Notes: generated by a model not told the origin, from the sequence alone. A stretch of 64,000 bases of DNA from an uncultured Granulosicoccaceae bacterium (GCA_937930305.1 CALGLE010000013.1:22447-86446), one strand, 5' to 3'. Shown: positions 38,425-47,774, counted from the stretch's first letter. Made by a program: numbers and translations.

Positions 38425-39365
38425 AAAAAGAAGCTGGGTCAGTTGTGTTCATTAAAAATGAATCTGGCACCCGGTTAGCACTCAGTCAAACACTGCCCAG
38501 TGGATGCGTGTCTGGCTATTCAGGGACTGAAGAGGTGCCTCTGAAACGGAAGGGGCCCATTTTGTTAGCACACGGTACCTTCTCGAACCATCGATCCGTG
38601 CGTGGTCTGGCCCAATTGCTGGCCATACATGGGTTTGATTGCTGGACATTGGATTTTCAGGGGCATGGTCACAGCGACAATCCCGCAAAGGAACCTGACT
38701 TTGATTCTATGTGCATCGAGGATGCTGCCGCTGCATTAGATTTTTTGAAGCAGCGTTACCCCAAACAATCGATTGTATGGATAGGCCACAGTGGCGGTGG
38801 CTTAGCGGTTTTGACTCTACTGGCCAGAAAACCCGAATACGCAAGTGCCATAAAGTCCATTGTGACGCTGGCCAGCCAGGCAACCCATGCTGCCAAGGTG
38901 CCCAAGAATCGATTCGTTATACAAGTCTCTAACGTGATAACACGGTTACTGGGATTTGCCCCTGGCAAGTATTTCAAGCTGGGACCTGAAAATGAATTTG
39001 GCGCTGTGATGGCGCAGTGGTATCGATGGAGCTTATCCGGACGCTGGTTAGGAAGCGATGGATTTGATTACTTCGAAGCGTTGTCGAATGTGAATCTGCC
39101 AACATTGATGTTGTCAGGCACCGGCGATACATTCATCGCACCGCCTGCAGGATGTCGTGCGATATTTGACAAACTAGGCAGTGATCAGAAGCACTATCAA
39201 GAATGTGGTTTGGAATCGGGGTTTCTAGAAAACTACAACCACGCTCGACTGGTGAGTTCGAGAAGCGCTGCAAGAGAAATATGGCCGGCGATTTTGAATT
39301 GGCTTCAAACCGATGCGAATGGACGCAGTTCTAGCAATGTGTTTTTTCGATCTCCGGAATCGTAA
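38421..39365 (+). CDS. alpha/beta hydrolase partner of the radical SAM enzyme
   Basis: 314 residues with the alpha/beta hydrolase fold: oxyanion HGTFSNHRSVRGLA, nucleophile elbow WIGHSGGGLAV, acid in SGTGDTFIAPP and catalytic His in YNHARLV. It looks like a lysophospholipase/esterase-type member. The start lies inside the stop of the radical SAM gene. No signal peptide is visible, so it acts in the cytoplasm. Confidence 0.85.
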   Translation: MKKEAGSVVFIKNESGTRLALSQTLPSGCVSGYSGTEEVPLKRKGPILLAHGTFSNHRSVRGLAQLLAIHGFDCWTLDFQGHGHSDNPAKEPDFDSMCIEDAAAALDFLKQRYPKQSIVWIGHSGGGLAVLTLLARKPEYASAIKSIVTLASQATHAAKVPKNRFVIQVSNVITRLLGFAPGKYFKLGPENEFGAVMAQWYRWSLSGRWLGSDGFDYFEALSNVNLPTLMLSGTGDTFIAPPAGCRAIFDKLGSDQKHYQECGLESGFLENYNHARLVSSRSAAREIWPAILNWLQTDANGRSSSNVFFRSPES

Positions 39366-39531
39366 CGCTCATCTGCTTAGAACCCTCCCAGGGTTGGCTC
39401 TTAGATCCAACCAATTCCACCTAATACACTCTGGGGGCACGTTTAAGCTCCATTTAAAGAAGGCACCACGAGCAGGCTGAAAGAGTTTAAAAGTGCAAAT
39501 CAAGGAGTTTTTTTAGCTCTCAAAATCAAAA

Positions 39532-39558
39532 AATATATTTGCGCGCGTAAAATATATT
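39532..39558. promoter_or_regulatory. candidate LacI-family operator upstream of the polyol regulator
   Basis: A perfect 9-bp inverted repeat, AATATATTT / AAATATATT, flanks GCGCGCGTA, 75 bp before the regulator start. The core CGCGTAAA recurs in front of the binding protein gene at 40677-40684. Palindromes with a central CG are typical of LacI-family operators. Autoregulation is an inference. Confidence 0.5.
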
Positions 39559-39632
39559 CGCTATGGTGTTTTCCTTTTTCAAACACATTCCAATTCAGAG
39601 CATGGCCTAATTGGAGGGCAAGAGACGCATCC

Positions 39633-40664
39633 ATGAGTCAGACGAAGTTCAGTAATATGGAGACCTTTGCGGCAGCTTGCGGCATTTCCAGGCCCACCAT
39701 TTCCAAGTACTTTAACGACCCGGACAGCGTAAGGGAGTCCACCCGGCAGCGCATAGAAGCGGCGCTGGATCAGTACGACTATCGCCCCAATATATTCGCC
39801 ATTGACCAAAACCGGCGTAAAACGAAAAATGTGGGCATTGTGGTGCCCTATCTGGCTGATCCAGTGTTTGGAGAAATCGCTCGAAATCTAGAACGACGCT
39901 GCATCGAAGCGGGCTATCGAGCCACATTGCTTAGCGCCCATGGAGAGCAACAACTCGAAATTGAAGCCCTGGATCGGTTAAAAGCCCTGCGACCAGCCGG
40001 TGTTTTACTGGCGCCTCTCGGAAGACAATCGAACATTGATGCGCTTGCCGCTTTTTGCGACGAGGTGCCGACCGTCTTGTTTGATAGGAATATCCCCAAT
40101 ATAGGTGAAGCGTTTGTGGGTTCTGACAACGAAAGCTTTGTCTCACAAAGTGTGGAGTATTTGGTTCGCACCGGTGAGCCGCCCTGCTTTTTCGAAATGA
40201 CAAACCCCATGAACCCCAATTCCATTGCACGGCGCCGATCCTACAAAACTTCAATGGAAGCGTTGGGGCACACACCGGTGTCCGTCCAAATCGACGGTGA
40301 GGGTTGGAACTTAGAAGAGATCGGCTACAAGGGCGCGATGAAAGCCTTGGAAAGTCGGGCATTTCCGAGCAATACCGTTTTGTGCAGTAACGATCGTTTG
40401 GCCATTGGATTACTCACCGCTTGCTATGAAAAAGGGCTTCGTATCGGGCGCTACAGTGGATGCGCCATGCGTGTTGCAGGGCATGATGATCACCCGTTCT
40501 CTCGTTATACCAGCCCGCCATTGACTACTGTGGGGCATGACTACGATGTGGTGTCCGACTGTGGGCTCGAACGGCTGTTTGAATTGATCGATCACGACGG
40601 TCAGTTTGAGAGTCGAAATGAGACGGTGTTCCCATCCAAGCTGGTGCTTCGAGAATCAGCGTGA
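39633..40664 (+). CDS. LacI-family transcriptional regulator of the polyol operon
   Basis: 343 residues. The N-terminal helix-turn-helix (METFAAACGISRPTISKYFN, hinge helix VRESTRQRIEAALDQYDYRPN) is followed by a periplasmic-binding-protein-like ligand domain (NVGIVVPYLADPVFGEIARNLE). It lies 95 bp upstream of the polyol binding protein gene, same strand. The expected ligand is a hexitol or derived sugar, with derepression on binding. Confidence 0.92.
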   Translation: MSQTKFSNMETFAAACGISRPTISKYFNDPDSVRESTRQRIEAALDQYDYRPNIFAIDQNRRKTKNVGIVVPYLADPVFGEIARNLERRCIEAGYRATLLSAHGEQQLEIEALDRLKALRPAGVLLAPLGRQSNIDALAAFCDEVPTVLFDRNIPNIGEAFVGSDNESFVSQSVEYLVRTGEPPCFFEMTNPMNPNSIARRRSYKTSMEALGHTPVSVQIDGEGWNLEEIGYKGAMKALESRAFPSNTVLCSNDRLAIGLLTACYEKGLRIGRYSGCAMRVAGHDDHPFSRYTSPPLTTVGHDYDVVSDCGLERLFELIDHDGQFESRNETVFPSKLVLRESA

Positions 40665-40666
40665 AC

Positions 40667-40722
40667 AAATTTTGTCTCGCGTAAAGTTTTTTCTTGACGG
40701 GAGAAAATTTGGTGTTTATCCT
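40667..40722 (+). promoter_or_regulatory. promoter and operator of the polyol transport operon
   Basis: TTGACG (40694) and TATCCT (40717) are spaced 17 bp and form a good sigma70 promoter. The -35 box is bracketed by AAATTTTGTCTC (40667) and GAGAAAATTT (40701), an imperfect inverted repeat, with the CGCGTAAA core between. This is where a repressor would block the promoter. Confidence 0.55.
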
Positions 40723-40759
40723 TGCCTGGCTACTTAAACCGAGGAAGGACTACTAACAC

Positions 40760-42064
40760 ATGAATTTCAAGCAAGCTTTAACGGCTGTTGGCGTTGCATC
40801 GCTAATGGCAACCAGTGCGGCTCACGCCGACAACCTTGTTATTGCCACCGTGAACAACGGCGACATGATCCGCATGCAAGGCTACACTGACGACTTCACT
40901 GCGAAGACTGGCCACACCGTTGAGTGGGTAACACTCGAAGAAAACGTACTGCGCCAGCGAGTTACGACCGACATCACCACAAAAGGCGGTGCGTTCGACA
41001 TCATGACGATCGGCATGTACGAAACGCCAATCTGGGGCAAAAACGGCTGGTTAGTACCTCTGGATGACCTAAGCGCTGACTACAACGTTGATGACATCTT
41101 GCCAGCAATGTCTGGTGGCCTTTCTTATGAAGGCACTTTGTATGCTGCGCCTTTCTACGGCGAATCATCAATGATCATGTTCCGCACGGATCTCATGGAA
41201 GCCGCTGGCATGGAAATGCCTGAAGCACCAACATGGGACTTCATTGCTAAAGCAGCAGCGGCAATGACCGATCGTGACAACGAAATCAACGGTATTTGCC
41301 TACGTGGTAAAGCGGGTTGGGGTGAAGGCGGCGCGTTCATCACTGCCATGTCTAACTCGTTTGGCGCTCGTTGGTTTGACGAAGATTGGAACGCTCAGTT
41401 TGACACAGAAGAATGGGCAAACACGCTTAACTTCTTTAACGACATGATGAGCGCTTCAGGCCCAGCTGGCTTTGCCACAAACGGCTTTAACGAAAACCTC
41501 TCTTTGTTCCAACAAGGCAAATGTGGCATGTGGATTGACGCCACTGTTGCGGCCTCTTTTGTAACTAACCCTAAAGACTCTACTGTAGCTGACAGCGTAG
41601 GCTTTGCTCTGGCACCAGACACTGGCATGGGCAAGCGCTCTAACTGGTTATGGGCATGGGCATTAGGTATCCCTGCTGGCACACAAAAAGAAGCTGCTGC
41701 AAAGCAATTCATTGAGTGGGCAACAGGCACTGGCTACATCGAAATGGTCGCTGAGAAAGAAGGTTGGGCGAACGTTCCACCAGGTGCTCGTACTTCACTG
41801 TATGAGAACGAGAACTACAAAGACGTTCCTTTCGCAAAGATGACTTTGGATTCAATCTTATCGGCTGATCCTAACGATTCAACGGTGAAGCCAAGCCCTT
41901 ATGTTGGCGTACAGTTCGCAGCTATCCCAGAATTTGCGGGAATTGCAACTGAAGTTAGTCAAGAGTTCTCTGCCGCATACGCCGGTCAGCAGACTGTTGC
42001 TGAAGCATTGGAAAAAGCTCAAGCTTTAACCAACGATGCTATGGAAGCTGCTGGCTACCGCTAA
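40760..42064 (+). CDS. smoE: polyol (sorbitol/mannitol) ABC transporter, binding protein (SmoE/MtlE type)
   Basis: 434 residues, family 1 extracellular solute-binding protein. Signal peptide cleaved near AHA-DNL; conserved LVIATVNNGDMIRMQ and FDIMTIGMYETPIWGKNGWL at the start are typical of sorbitol/mannitol binding proteins. The gene order and the two polyol dehydrogenases downstream support a hexitol ligand. AAGGA about 10 nt upstream serves the start. A strong terminator-like hairpin follows, which should lower expression of the permeases relative to this protein. Confidence 0.92.
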   Translation: MNFKQALTAVGVASLMATSAAHADNLVIATVNNGDMIRMQGYTDDFTAKTGHTVEWVTLEENVLRQRVTTDITTKGGAFDIMTIGMYETPIWGKNGWLVPLDDLSADYNVDDILPAMSGGLSYEGTLYAAPFYGESSMIMFRTDLMEAAGMEMPEAPTWDFIAKAAAAMTDRDNEINGICLRGKAGWGEGGAFITAMSNSFGARWFDEDWNAQFDTEEWANTLNFFNDMMSASGPAGFATNGFNENLSLFQQGKCGMWIDATVAASFVTNPKDSTVADSVGFALAPDTGMGKRSNWLWAWALGIPAGTQKEAAAKQFIEWATGTGYIEMVAEKEGWANVPPGARTSLYENENYKDVPFAKMTLDSILSADPNDSTVKPSPYVGVQFAAIPEFAGIATEVSQEFSAAYAGQQTVAEALEKAQALTNDAMEAAGYR

Positions 42065-42074
42065 GCACTACCAC

Positions 42075-42101
42075 AAAGGGCGGCAAGTACTGCCGCCCTT
42101 T
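42075..42101 (+). terminator. hairpin after the polyol binding protein gene
   Basis: AAAGGGCGGCA / TGCCGCCCTTT form an 11-bp stem with a 5-nt loop, followed by TTTGATTTTT. It sits 10 bp after the stop and before the permease genes, so it probably acts as a partial terminator or RNA-stabilising element within the operon. Confidence 0.8.
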
Positions 42102-42178
42102 GATTTTTACCCTCCCCCTTTGTTCTAAACTTATTCTTTTAATAAGGCGCGAAACTGTGCCTGACTAGGAGAGCTGTC

Positions 42179-43057
42179 ATCGCTACCCAGCATTCTCGCA
42201 CCGCAGCCCGGATAATGATGGCGCCAGCCGTAATCCTGCTTCTTGGCTGGATGCTGGTACCACTGACCGCCACACTCTATTTCTCATTTAAAAAGTACTT
42301 ACCACTTCGGGGTGATTCCTTAGAGAACGGACTCGAATGGGTAGGCTTTCAAAATTACACACGCTTTGTTGGCTCAAGCTCTTTTTGGCCCAGTGTGCAA
42401 ACCACGCTCATTATTGTGGGCAGTGTTCTAGTCATTACCGTGATACTTGGTGTTTTGCTTGCACTGCTACTTGATCAACCCATGTGGGGACAAGGCATAG
42501 TCCGCATACTTATCATCTCGCCATTTTTTGTTATGCCCACGGTGTCTGGACTGGTTTGGAAAAACATGTTCATGGATCCGATCAATGGAATTCTGGCGCA
42601 TTTATTTAGATTTTTTGGCGCTGAACCGCTGCAGTGGTTGAGCCAAGCCAGCCTGCAATCCATCGTGCTGATCGTCAGCTGGCAATGGCTGCCCTTCGCC
42701 ACTCTCATTTTATTAACCGCCATTCAATCGCTCGATAGTGAACAGCTTGAAGCTTCTGAAATGGATGGTGCCCCAGCGCTTAGCCGGTTTTGGCACATTA
42801 TTCTGCCGCATCTGGGGCGCGCCATCACGGTCGTGATTTTGATTCAAACCATCTTTTTGTTGTCGGTTTTCGCAGAAATTTTTGTGACCACCGCCGGTGC
42901 ATTTGGTACCAAGACACTCACGTATCTTATTTTCCAACGCGTACTGGAAAGTCAGAATGTAGGGCTTGGCTCTGCAGGCGGGGTTTACGCAATCATTCTA
43001 GCCAACATCGTCGCCATCTTTTTGATGCGCATTGTTGGCAAGAACCTGGATCGGTGA
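42179..43057 (+). CDS. smoF: polyol ABC transporter permease (SmoF/MtlF type), apparent ATC start
   Basis: Inner-membrane permease with about six segments and the EAA loop (LEASEMDGAPALSRFWHIILPHLG). The first ATG is at 42215, but it has no ribosome binding site and would cut the family N-terminus. Twelve codons upstream, in frame, AGGAGAG stands before ATC at 42179. Reading from there gives (M)ATQHSRTAARIMMAPAV, which is the usual SmoF beginning. I therefore place the start at ATC; a G-to-C change from ATG or a sequencing error are the alternatives. The last genes of the operon follow at short spacing. Confidence 0.85.
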   Translation: MATQHSRTAARIMMAPAVILLLGWMLVPLTATLYFSFKKYLPLRGDSLENGLEWVGFQNYTRFVGSSSFWPSVQTTLIIVGSVLVITVILGVLLALLLDQPMWGQGIVRILIISPFFVMPTVSGLVWKNMFMDPINGILAHLFRFFGAEPLQWLSQASLQSIVLIVSWQWLPFATLILLTAIQSLDSEQLEASEMDGAPALSRFWHIILPHLGRAITVVILIQTIFLLSVFAEIFVTTAGAFGTKTLTYLIFQRVLESQNVGLGSAGGVYAIILANIVAIFLMRIVGKNLDR

Positions 43058-43066
43058 GGAAAAACT

Positions 43067-43897
43067 ATGGCTCGCGCGACCACGAAAACTCGAAAGGCTG
43101 TTGTCACCATCGCAGCATGGATGATTGGCCTCACTATTTTCTTCCCGATTCTTTGGACGATACTGACCAGTTTTAAAACCGAAGGTCAGGCGATTAATGA
43201 TCCACCGCTGTTCTTCTTCTTCGATTGGACGTTGGAGAATTACGCCATCGTGCAAGAGCGCTCGAACTACATGCGCTTTTTATGGAACTCCATCATCATT
43301 GCGGGTGGCTCCACCGTGTTGGGCATCATTATCGCGGTTCCTGCAGCCTGGTCCATGGCATTCGTTCCTTCTAAACGTACAAAAGATATATTGCTGTGGA
43401 TGCTCTCCACAAAAATGTTGCCAGCGGTTGGGGTGTTGTATCCCATTTATTTAATGTTCATTAAACTGGGGCTTTTAGACACGCGCATCGGATTGGTCAT
43501 CGTATTGATGCTCATCAATATGCCGATCATTGTTTGGATGCTTTACACCTATTTTCGTGAGATTCCTGCAGAAATTTTGGAAGCGGCTCGTATGGACGGT
43601 GCCTCACTTCGCAGCGAGATTCTGTACGTGCTCACACCAATGGCAATACCCGGCATTGCATCTACCTTGCTTTTAAATTTTATCTTGGCATGGAACGAAG
43701 CTTTTTGGACGTTGAATTTAACAGCAGCCAAAGCCGCCCCGCTAACGGCGTTTATTGCCAGCTATTCAAGCCCAGAAGGGCTCTTTTTCGCCAAACTCAG
43801 TGCGGCATCAACTATGGCCATCGCTCCGATTCTCATATTGGGTTGGTTCAGTCAAAAACAGCTGGTTCGTGGTCTTACATTCGGCGCGGTTAAATAG
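43067..43897 (+). CDS. smoG: polyol ABC transporter permease (SmoG/MtlG type)
   Basis: 276 residues with about six membrane segments, an N-terminal helix near residues 13-33 and the EAA loop (LEAARMDGASLRSEILYVLTPMAIPGI region). It begins 9 bp after the first permease gene with a GAGG site, and ends 7 bp before the ATPase gene. Confidence 0.92.
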   Translation: MARATTKTRKAVVTIAAWMIGLTIFFPILWTILTSFKTEGQAINDPPLFFFFDWTLENYAIVQERSNYMRFLWNSIIIAGGSTVLGIIIAVPAAWSMAFVPSKRTKDILLWMLSTKMLPAVGVLYPIYLMFIKLGLLDTRIGLVIVLMLINMPIIVWMLYTYFREIPAEILEAARMDGASLRSEILYVLTPMAIPGIASTLLLNFILAWNEAFWTLNLTAAKAAPLTAFIASYSSPEGLFFAKLSAASTMAIAPILILGWFSQKQLVRGLTFGAVK

Positions 43898-43904
43898 GTG
43901 ATTC

Positions 43905-44909
43905 ATGGGTCAAATCGTTCTCAATAAAGTACAGAAAAAATTCGATGACGTTGAAGTCATTCCACCTCTAGATCTCACCATTGAAGATGGCGAATTCGCG
44001 GTTTTTGTTGGACCATCGGGCTGCGGTAAATCCACCCTGCTTCGATTGATTGCAGGCTTAGAGGATGTGACCTCTGGTTCCATACAAATCAATGGAAGAG
44101 AATCGAGTGATATACCACCTGCCAAGCGTGGCTTGTCGATGGTGTTTCAATCCTATGCGCTGTACCCACACATGTCGGTTAGAAAGAACATTGCATTCCC
44201 ACTGCGTATGGCAAAGCTCGACAAAGCAGAAATAAAATCTCGAGTGGAGAACGCTGCAGCCGTATTGAATTTAACCGACTACCTTGACAGACGCCCAGGG
44301 CAACTTTCTGGTGGTCAACGTCAGCGCGTGGCTATTGGGCGTGCGATTGTTCGTGAGCCTTCAGCGTTTTTGTTTGACGAGCCTTTGTCGAATTTGGATG
44401 CGGCATTGCGCGTTGGCATGCGTTTGGAGATATCTGAACTCCACAAGCGTTTAGACACCACCATGGTGTACGTGACCCACGATCAAGTGGAAGCGATGAC
44501 CATGGCCGATAAAATCGTGGTATTGAACGCAGGCGTTATTGAACAGGTGGGCTCACCCTTGGATCTGTACCACAATCCGAAAAACACCTTTGTGGCAGGT
44601 TTTATAGGTTCACCAAAAATGAATCTTATGACAGGTGAAGTGGCTGAGAAAGCTGGCGCCCAAACGTTGGGCGTTCGACCCGAGCATATCGCGGTATCAG
44701 ATTCCGCTGGCGAGTGGTCTGGTGTTGTTGGCGTATCCGAACACTTAGGTTCAGATAGTTTTTTCCACATTCATGAAACGGGTCTTGCTGAAACCATAAC
44801 CGTACGTGCGGACGGTGAAGTGAATTTCAAGCACGGGGATCAAATTTTTCTCACACCCCGCACCGACATGATGCACAAGTTCGATGGTGGGGGAAACCGC
44901 ATCGTATGA
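43905..44909 (+). CDS. smoK: polyol ABC transporter ATPase (SmoK/MtlK type)
   Basis: 334 residues of the MalK/UgpC type. Walker A (GPSGCGKST), Q-loop ([12 protein letters not shown]), signature (LSGGQRQR), Walker B ([13 protein letters not shown]) and switch His are present, with a C-terminal regulatory OB region ([11 protein letters not shown]). The stop overlaps the start of the dehydrogenase gene as ATGA. Confidence 0.92.
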   Translation: MGQIVLNKVQKKFDDVEVIPPLDLTIEDGEFAVFVGPSGCGKSTLLRLIAGLEDVTSGSIQINGRESSDIPPAKRGLSMVFQSYALYPHMSVRKNIAFPLRMAKLDKAEIKSRVENAAAVLNLTDYLDRRPGQLSGGQRQRVAIGRAIVREPSAFLFDEPLSNLDAALRVGMRLEISELHKRLDTTMVYVTHDQVEAMTMADKIVVLNAGVIEQVGSPLDLYHNPKNTFVAGFIGSPKMNLMTGEVAEKAGAQTLGVRPEHIAVSDSAGEWSGVVGVSEHLGSDSFFHIHETGLAETITVRADGEVNFKHGDQIFLTPRTDMMHKFDGGGNRIV

Positions 44910-45679
44910 AGAGGCTTTCCGGAAAAACTGCACTGATAACCGGTGCAGCGCAGGGTATTGGTCGTGCGTTTGCTGAGTCTTATGTTCAAGAAGGCGCTCA
45001 GGTGGCCATCGCAGATATCAATATAGCGTTGGCCCAAGAAGCTGCAAATGACATTGGCCCGTCCGCCATAGCCATTGAAATGGACGTTAGTAACCAAGAC
45101 AACATTGAATCGGGTGTTACCGCGGCCATTCAACACTTCGGCGGCTTAGACATCCTGGTGAACAACGCGGCCGTTTTTTCTGCAAACCCTATCGTTGACA
45201 TTACCCGAGAAGACTTCGACAAAGTGTTTAGTATCAACGTTGCAGGCACCCTGTTTACGCTGCAAGCGGTGGCAAAGCACATGATTGAACGTGGTAAAGG
45301 CGGCAAAATAATTAATATGGCAAGCCAAGCTGGGCGTCGTGGAGAGGCCTTGGTCGGGGTTTATTGTGCAACTAAAGCCTCAGTAATCAGTCTGACTCAA
45401 TCCGCTGGATTGAATCTTATTGAACACGGTATTAACGTCAATGCCATCGCACCCGGTGTGGTTGATGGGGCGCACTGGGATGGAGTAGATGCGCACTTTG
45501 CACGTTTAGAAAGTAAAGCACCTGGTGAGAAAAAAATCGAGGTTGGCCAAGCCGTACCTGCAGGCCGAATGGGACGCCCAGAAGACTTAACCGGCATGGC
45601 AATATTTTTAGCCAGTAATGAATCGAATTATGTCGTTTCACAATGCTACAACGTGGATGGTGGCCAGTGGATGAGCTAG
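44906..45679 (+). CDS. smoS: sorbitol (L-iditol) 2-dehydrogenase, SDR family (SmoS type)
   Basis: 257 residues, short-chain dehydrogenase. NAD motif TGAAQGIG, structural NNAA, catalytic Ser in NMASQAG and Tyr-x3-Lys in VYCATKAS. The segment [18 protein letters not shown] is typical of sorbitol dehydrogenases of the smo locus. It oxidises D-sorbitol to fructose with NAD. Translationally coupled to the ATPase gene upstream and touching the mannitol dehydrogenase gene downstream. Confidence 0.92.
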   Translation: MKRLSGKTALITGAAQGIGRAFAESYVQEGAQVAIADINIALAQEAANDIGPSAIAIEMDVSNQDNIESGVTAAIQHFGGLDILVNNAAVFSANPIVDITREDFDKVFSINVAGTLFTLQAVAKHMIERGKGGKIINMASQAGRRGEALVGVYCATKASVISLTQSAGLNLIEHGINVNAIAPGVVDGAHWDGVDAHFARLESKAPGEKKIEVGQAVPAGRMGRPEDLTGMAIFLASNESNYVVSQCYNVDGGQWMS

Positions 45680-47184
45680 TGAAAAAAGCAAACGTTATTG
45701 ATCTTATGCCGCTAAACAACGCAACATTGTCTAGCTTACCCGCAGCGGTTCAAACGCCGCAGTATGATCGCTCAGCGTTGACACCGGGCATTGTGCATAT
45801 TGGCTTAGGGAATTTTCATCGTGCACATCAGTCTTGGTACTTGCACCGCTTGATGCAAACCGGTGCTGCAAAAAACTGGGCAATTATTGGTGCCGGTGTG
45901 CGACCAGCGGATGCTGCCACACGTGAAAAATTACTGTCACAGGATTGTTTAACGACCTTAATTGAGCTAGATCCAAACAGTCAATCGGTTGAGATCACCG
46001 GTTCAATGATTGACTTTTTACCTGTCGAAGAACACAACGCCTCTTTGATCAAGTGTCTTTCGAATCCCGAAATTCGAATTGTCAGTTTAACGGTAACCGA
46101 AGGTGGGTATTTCATTGATCCAGCCACCGGAGGGTTAGATACCACGCATGAAGACATTGTTTTTGATGCCCAGAATCCAGACACACCTCGCACCGCTTTT
46201 GGCGCTATAGTCGCAGCGCTCAAATTTCGAAAAACTCATGACCTACCCTCCTTTACAGGTCAAAGCTGTGACAATCTACAGGGCAATGGCGACATTCTTC
46301 AACAAACCGTTATCGGCCTTGCACGCTTGAGCGACCCAGAGCTAGCTACCTGGATTGAAACCAACACCCTATTCCCAAATTCCATGGTGGACTGCATCGT
46401 GCCGGCCACCGGCATGAAAGAAGTGTCGTTGGCCAACAGTATCGGTATTGATGATGCTGTTCCCGTTACGCACGAGAACTTCCGGCAATGGGTGATTGAA
46501 GACAAGTTCTGCGACGGTCGACCCGATTGGGATCTGGTGGGTGCAACATTTCGAGAGAATGTGCACGACTACGAAACCATGAAATTACGCATTTTGAATG
46601 CTGGACATCAAGTGTTGGCGAATGCGGGTGAGTTGCTGTCGATAGAAACCATCGCAGGCTGCATGAGCCACCCATTAATTTCTTCACTTCTACTCAAAGT
46701 TGAGCACGAAGAAATCGCCCCACAGGTACAACCAGTTCCGGAAATAACACCGGAAGACTATGTGGACTTAATTGCCAAGCGGTTCAGCAATCCGGAAATT
46801 ATTGACACTACCCGACGCGTGGCTTTTGATGGATCCGCTCGTCATTTGGGGTTTGTTTTTCCAATTATTCGTGATGCATTGGCCACTGGTCAGTCGGTTA
46901 ACGGACTCGCTTTGGTGGAAGCTCTCTGGGCGCGAATGTGTACCGGCGTGCGCGAGGATGGTTCAACAATAGAACCCAACGACCCGTATTGGGATGACTT
47001 AGTAAAAGTTGCCGAACAAACCAAAGAGAACCCAAGGGCGTGGATAGAACAGGCACACATCTACGGTGATCTTGTTGAGCATAGTGCGTTCAGTGACTCA
47101 TTTGAGCGTTGGTTGGGCATGCTTTGGCGTGAAGGCACAGAAGCCACTTTGGCGCAGTATTGTGGAGCTGCGCAAACGAGTTAG
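45679..47184 (+). CDS. mtlK: mannitol 2-dehydrogenase (long-chain polyol dehydrogenase family)
   Basis: 501 residues from GTG 45679, whose G is the last base of the preceding TAG stop. NAD site GIVHIGLGNFHRAHQ, and the catalytic Lys in MKLRILNAGHQVLA with its Asn and His. It oxidises D-mannitol to fructose. With the sorbitol dehydrogenase it funnels both hexitols to fructose; no fructokinase gene is visible in the window. An in-frame frame extension inside the previous gene and an ATG at 45706 are less likely starts. Confidence 0.92.
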   Translation: MKKANVIDLMPLNNATLSSLPAAVQTPQYDRSALTPGIVHIGLGNFHRAHQSWYLHRLMQTGAAKNWAIIGAGVRPADAATREKLLSQDCLTTLIELDPNSQSVEITGSMIDFLPVEEHNASLIKCLSNPEIRIVSLTVTEGGYFIDPATGGLDTTHEDIVFDAQNPDTPRTAFGAIVAALKFRKTHDLPSFTGQSCDNLQGNGDILQQTVIGLARLSDPELATWIETNTLFPNSMVDCIVPATGMKEVSLANSIGIDDAVPVTHENFRQWVIEDKFCDGRPDWDLVGATFRENVHDYETMKLRILNAGHQVLANAGELLSIETIAGCMSHPLISSLLLKVEHEEIAPQVQPVPEITPEDYVDLIAKRFSNPEIIDTTRRVAFDGSARHLGFVFPIIRDALATGQSVNGLALVEALWARMCTGVREDGSTIEPNDPYWDDLVKVAEQTKENPRAWIEQAHIYGDLVEHSAFSDSFERWLGMLWREGTEATLAQYCGAAQTS

Positions 47185-47445
47185 TGCAGGCTGTGCCATT
47201 TTACGATTGATTGGGAACGATGCACGATTCTGTAACTATCGTAAGCTAGGCCCATCCAAACTGCCGTAAGTTGCGAAACTGGTCCAGTTACATCTTTCGA
47301 TTCTGCCCCAGATTCAGTCACCGTTTAGGTTGGCATATTCCCAGCCCGGTGGAGATGGGTCAGGTAATCTCCCCTTCTCCCATTACCTAAATTGCGCGCA
47401 TTTCTCATACAAGTTAACAATTAAAGTAAATATCGCTCAACTTAT

Positions 47446-47469
47446 TTCATTATTTGCATATATAATGAA
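47446..47469. promoter_or_regulatory. palindromic operator overlapping the -10 box of the sulfur operon
   Basis: TTCATTAT and ATAATGAA form a perfect 8-bp inverted repeat with an 8-nt spacer, ending 2 bp before the repressor ATG. A TATAAT box at 47461-47466 lies in its right half. A repressor bound here would block the promoter, and the start of transcription would fall at or next to the ATG, giving a leaderless mRNA. Confidence 0.65.
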
Positions 47470-47471
47470 GT

Positions 47472-47774
47472 ATGAATCTATTAAAACTGGAAGCTAAAGC
47501 GGAACAGGTCGGCGACTTACTCAAGCTCCTATCTGCACCAAAGCGTTTAATGATCTTGTGTCATCTGGTTGATGCAGAGCATAACGTGGGCGAATTGTGC
47601 GATCTGGTTTGTATGAAGCCACCGGCCATGTCGCAGCAATTAAATCGGCTTCGAAGAGAGGGTTTAATTGAAGCTCGCAGAGACGGCCAAACGATTTTCT
47701 ATTCCATCGCAGATAAAAAGGTAAAGAAGCTCATGTCGTTTCTTTACGTCACTTACTGCAAAGATGAAAGTTAA
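47472..47774 (+). CDS. bigR: ArsR-family persulfide-sensing repressor (BigR/SqrR type)
   Basis: 100 residues, winged-helix ArsR protein (LLSAPKRLMILCHL, PPAMSQQLNRLRREGLIEARRDGQTIFY). The dithiol pair of BigR/SqrR is present: Cys30 in LMILC and Cys96 in VTYC, 66 residues apart, as for Cys41 and Cys107 of SqrR. These form a tetrasulfide bridge with reactive sulfur species and release DNA. Two further Cys (43, 47) are extra. The downstream genes fit the BigR regulon. No ribosome binding site precedes the ATG; see the operator entry. Confidence 0.88.
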   Translation: MNLLKLEAKAEQVGDLLKLLSAPKRLMILCHLVDAEHNVGELCDLVCMKPPAMSQQLNRLRREGLIEARRDGQTIFYSIADKKVKKLMSFLYVTYCKDES

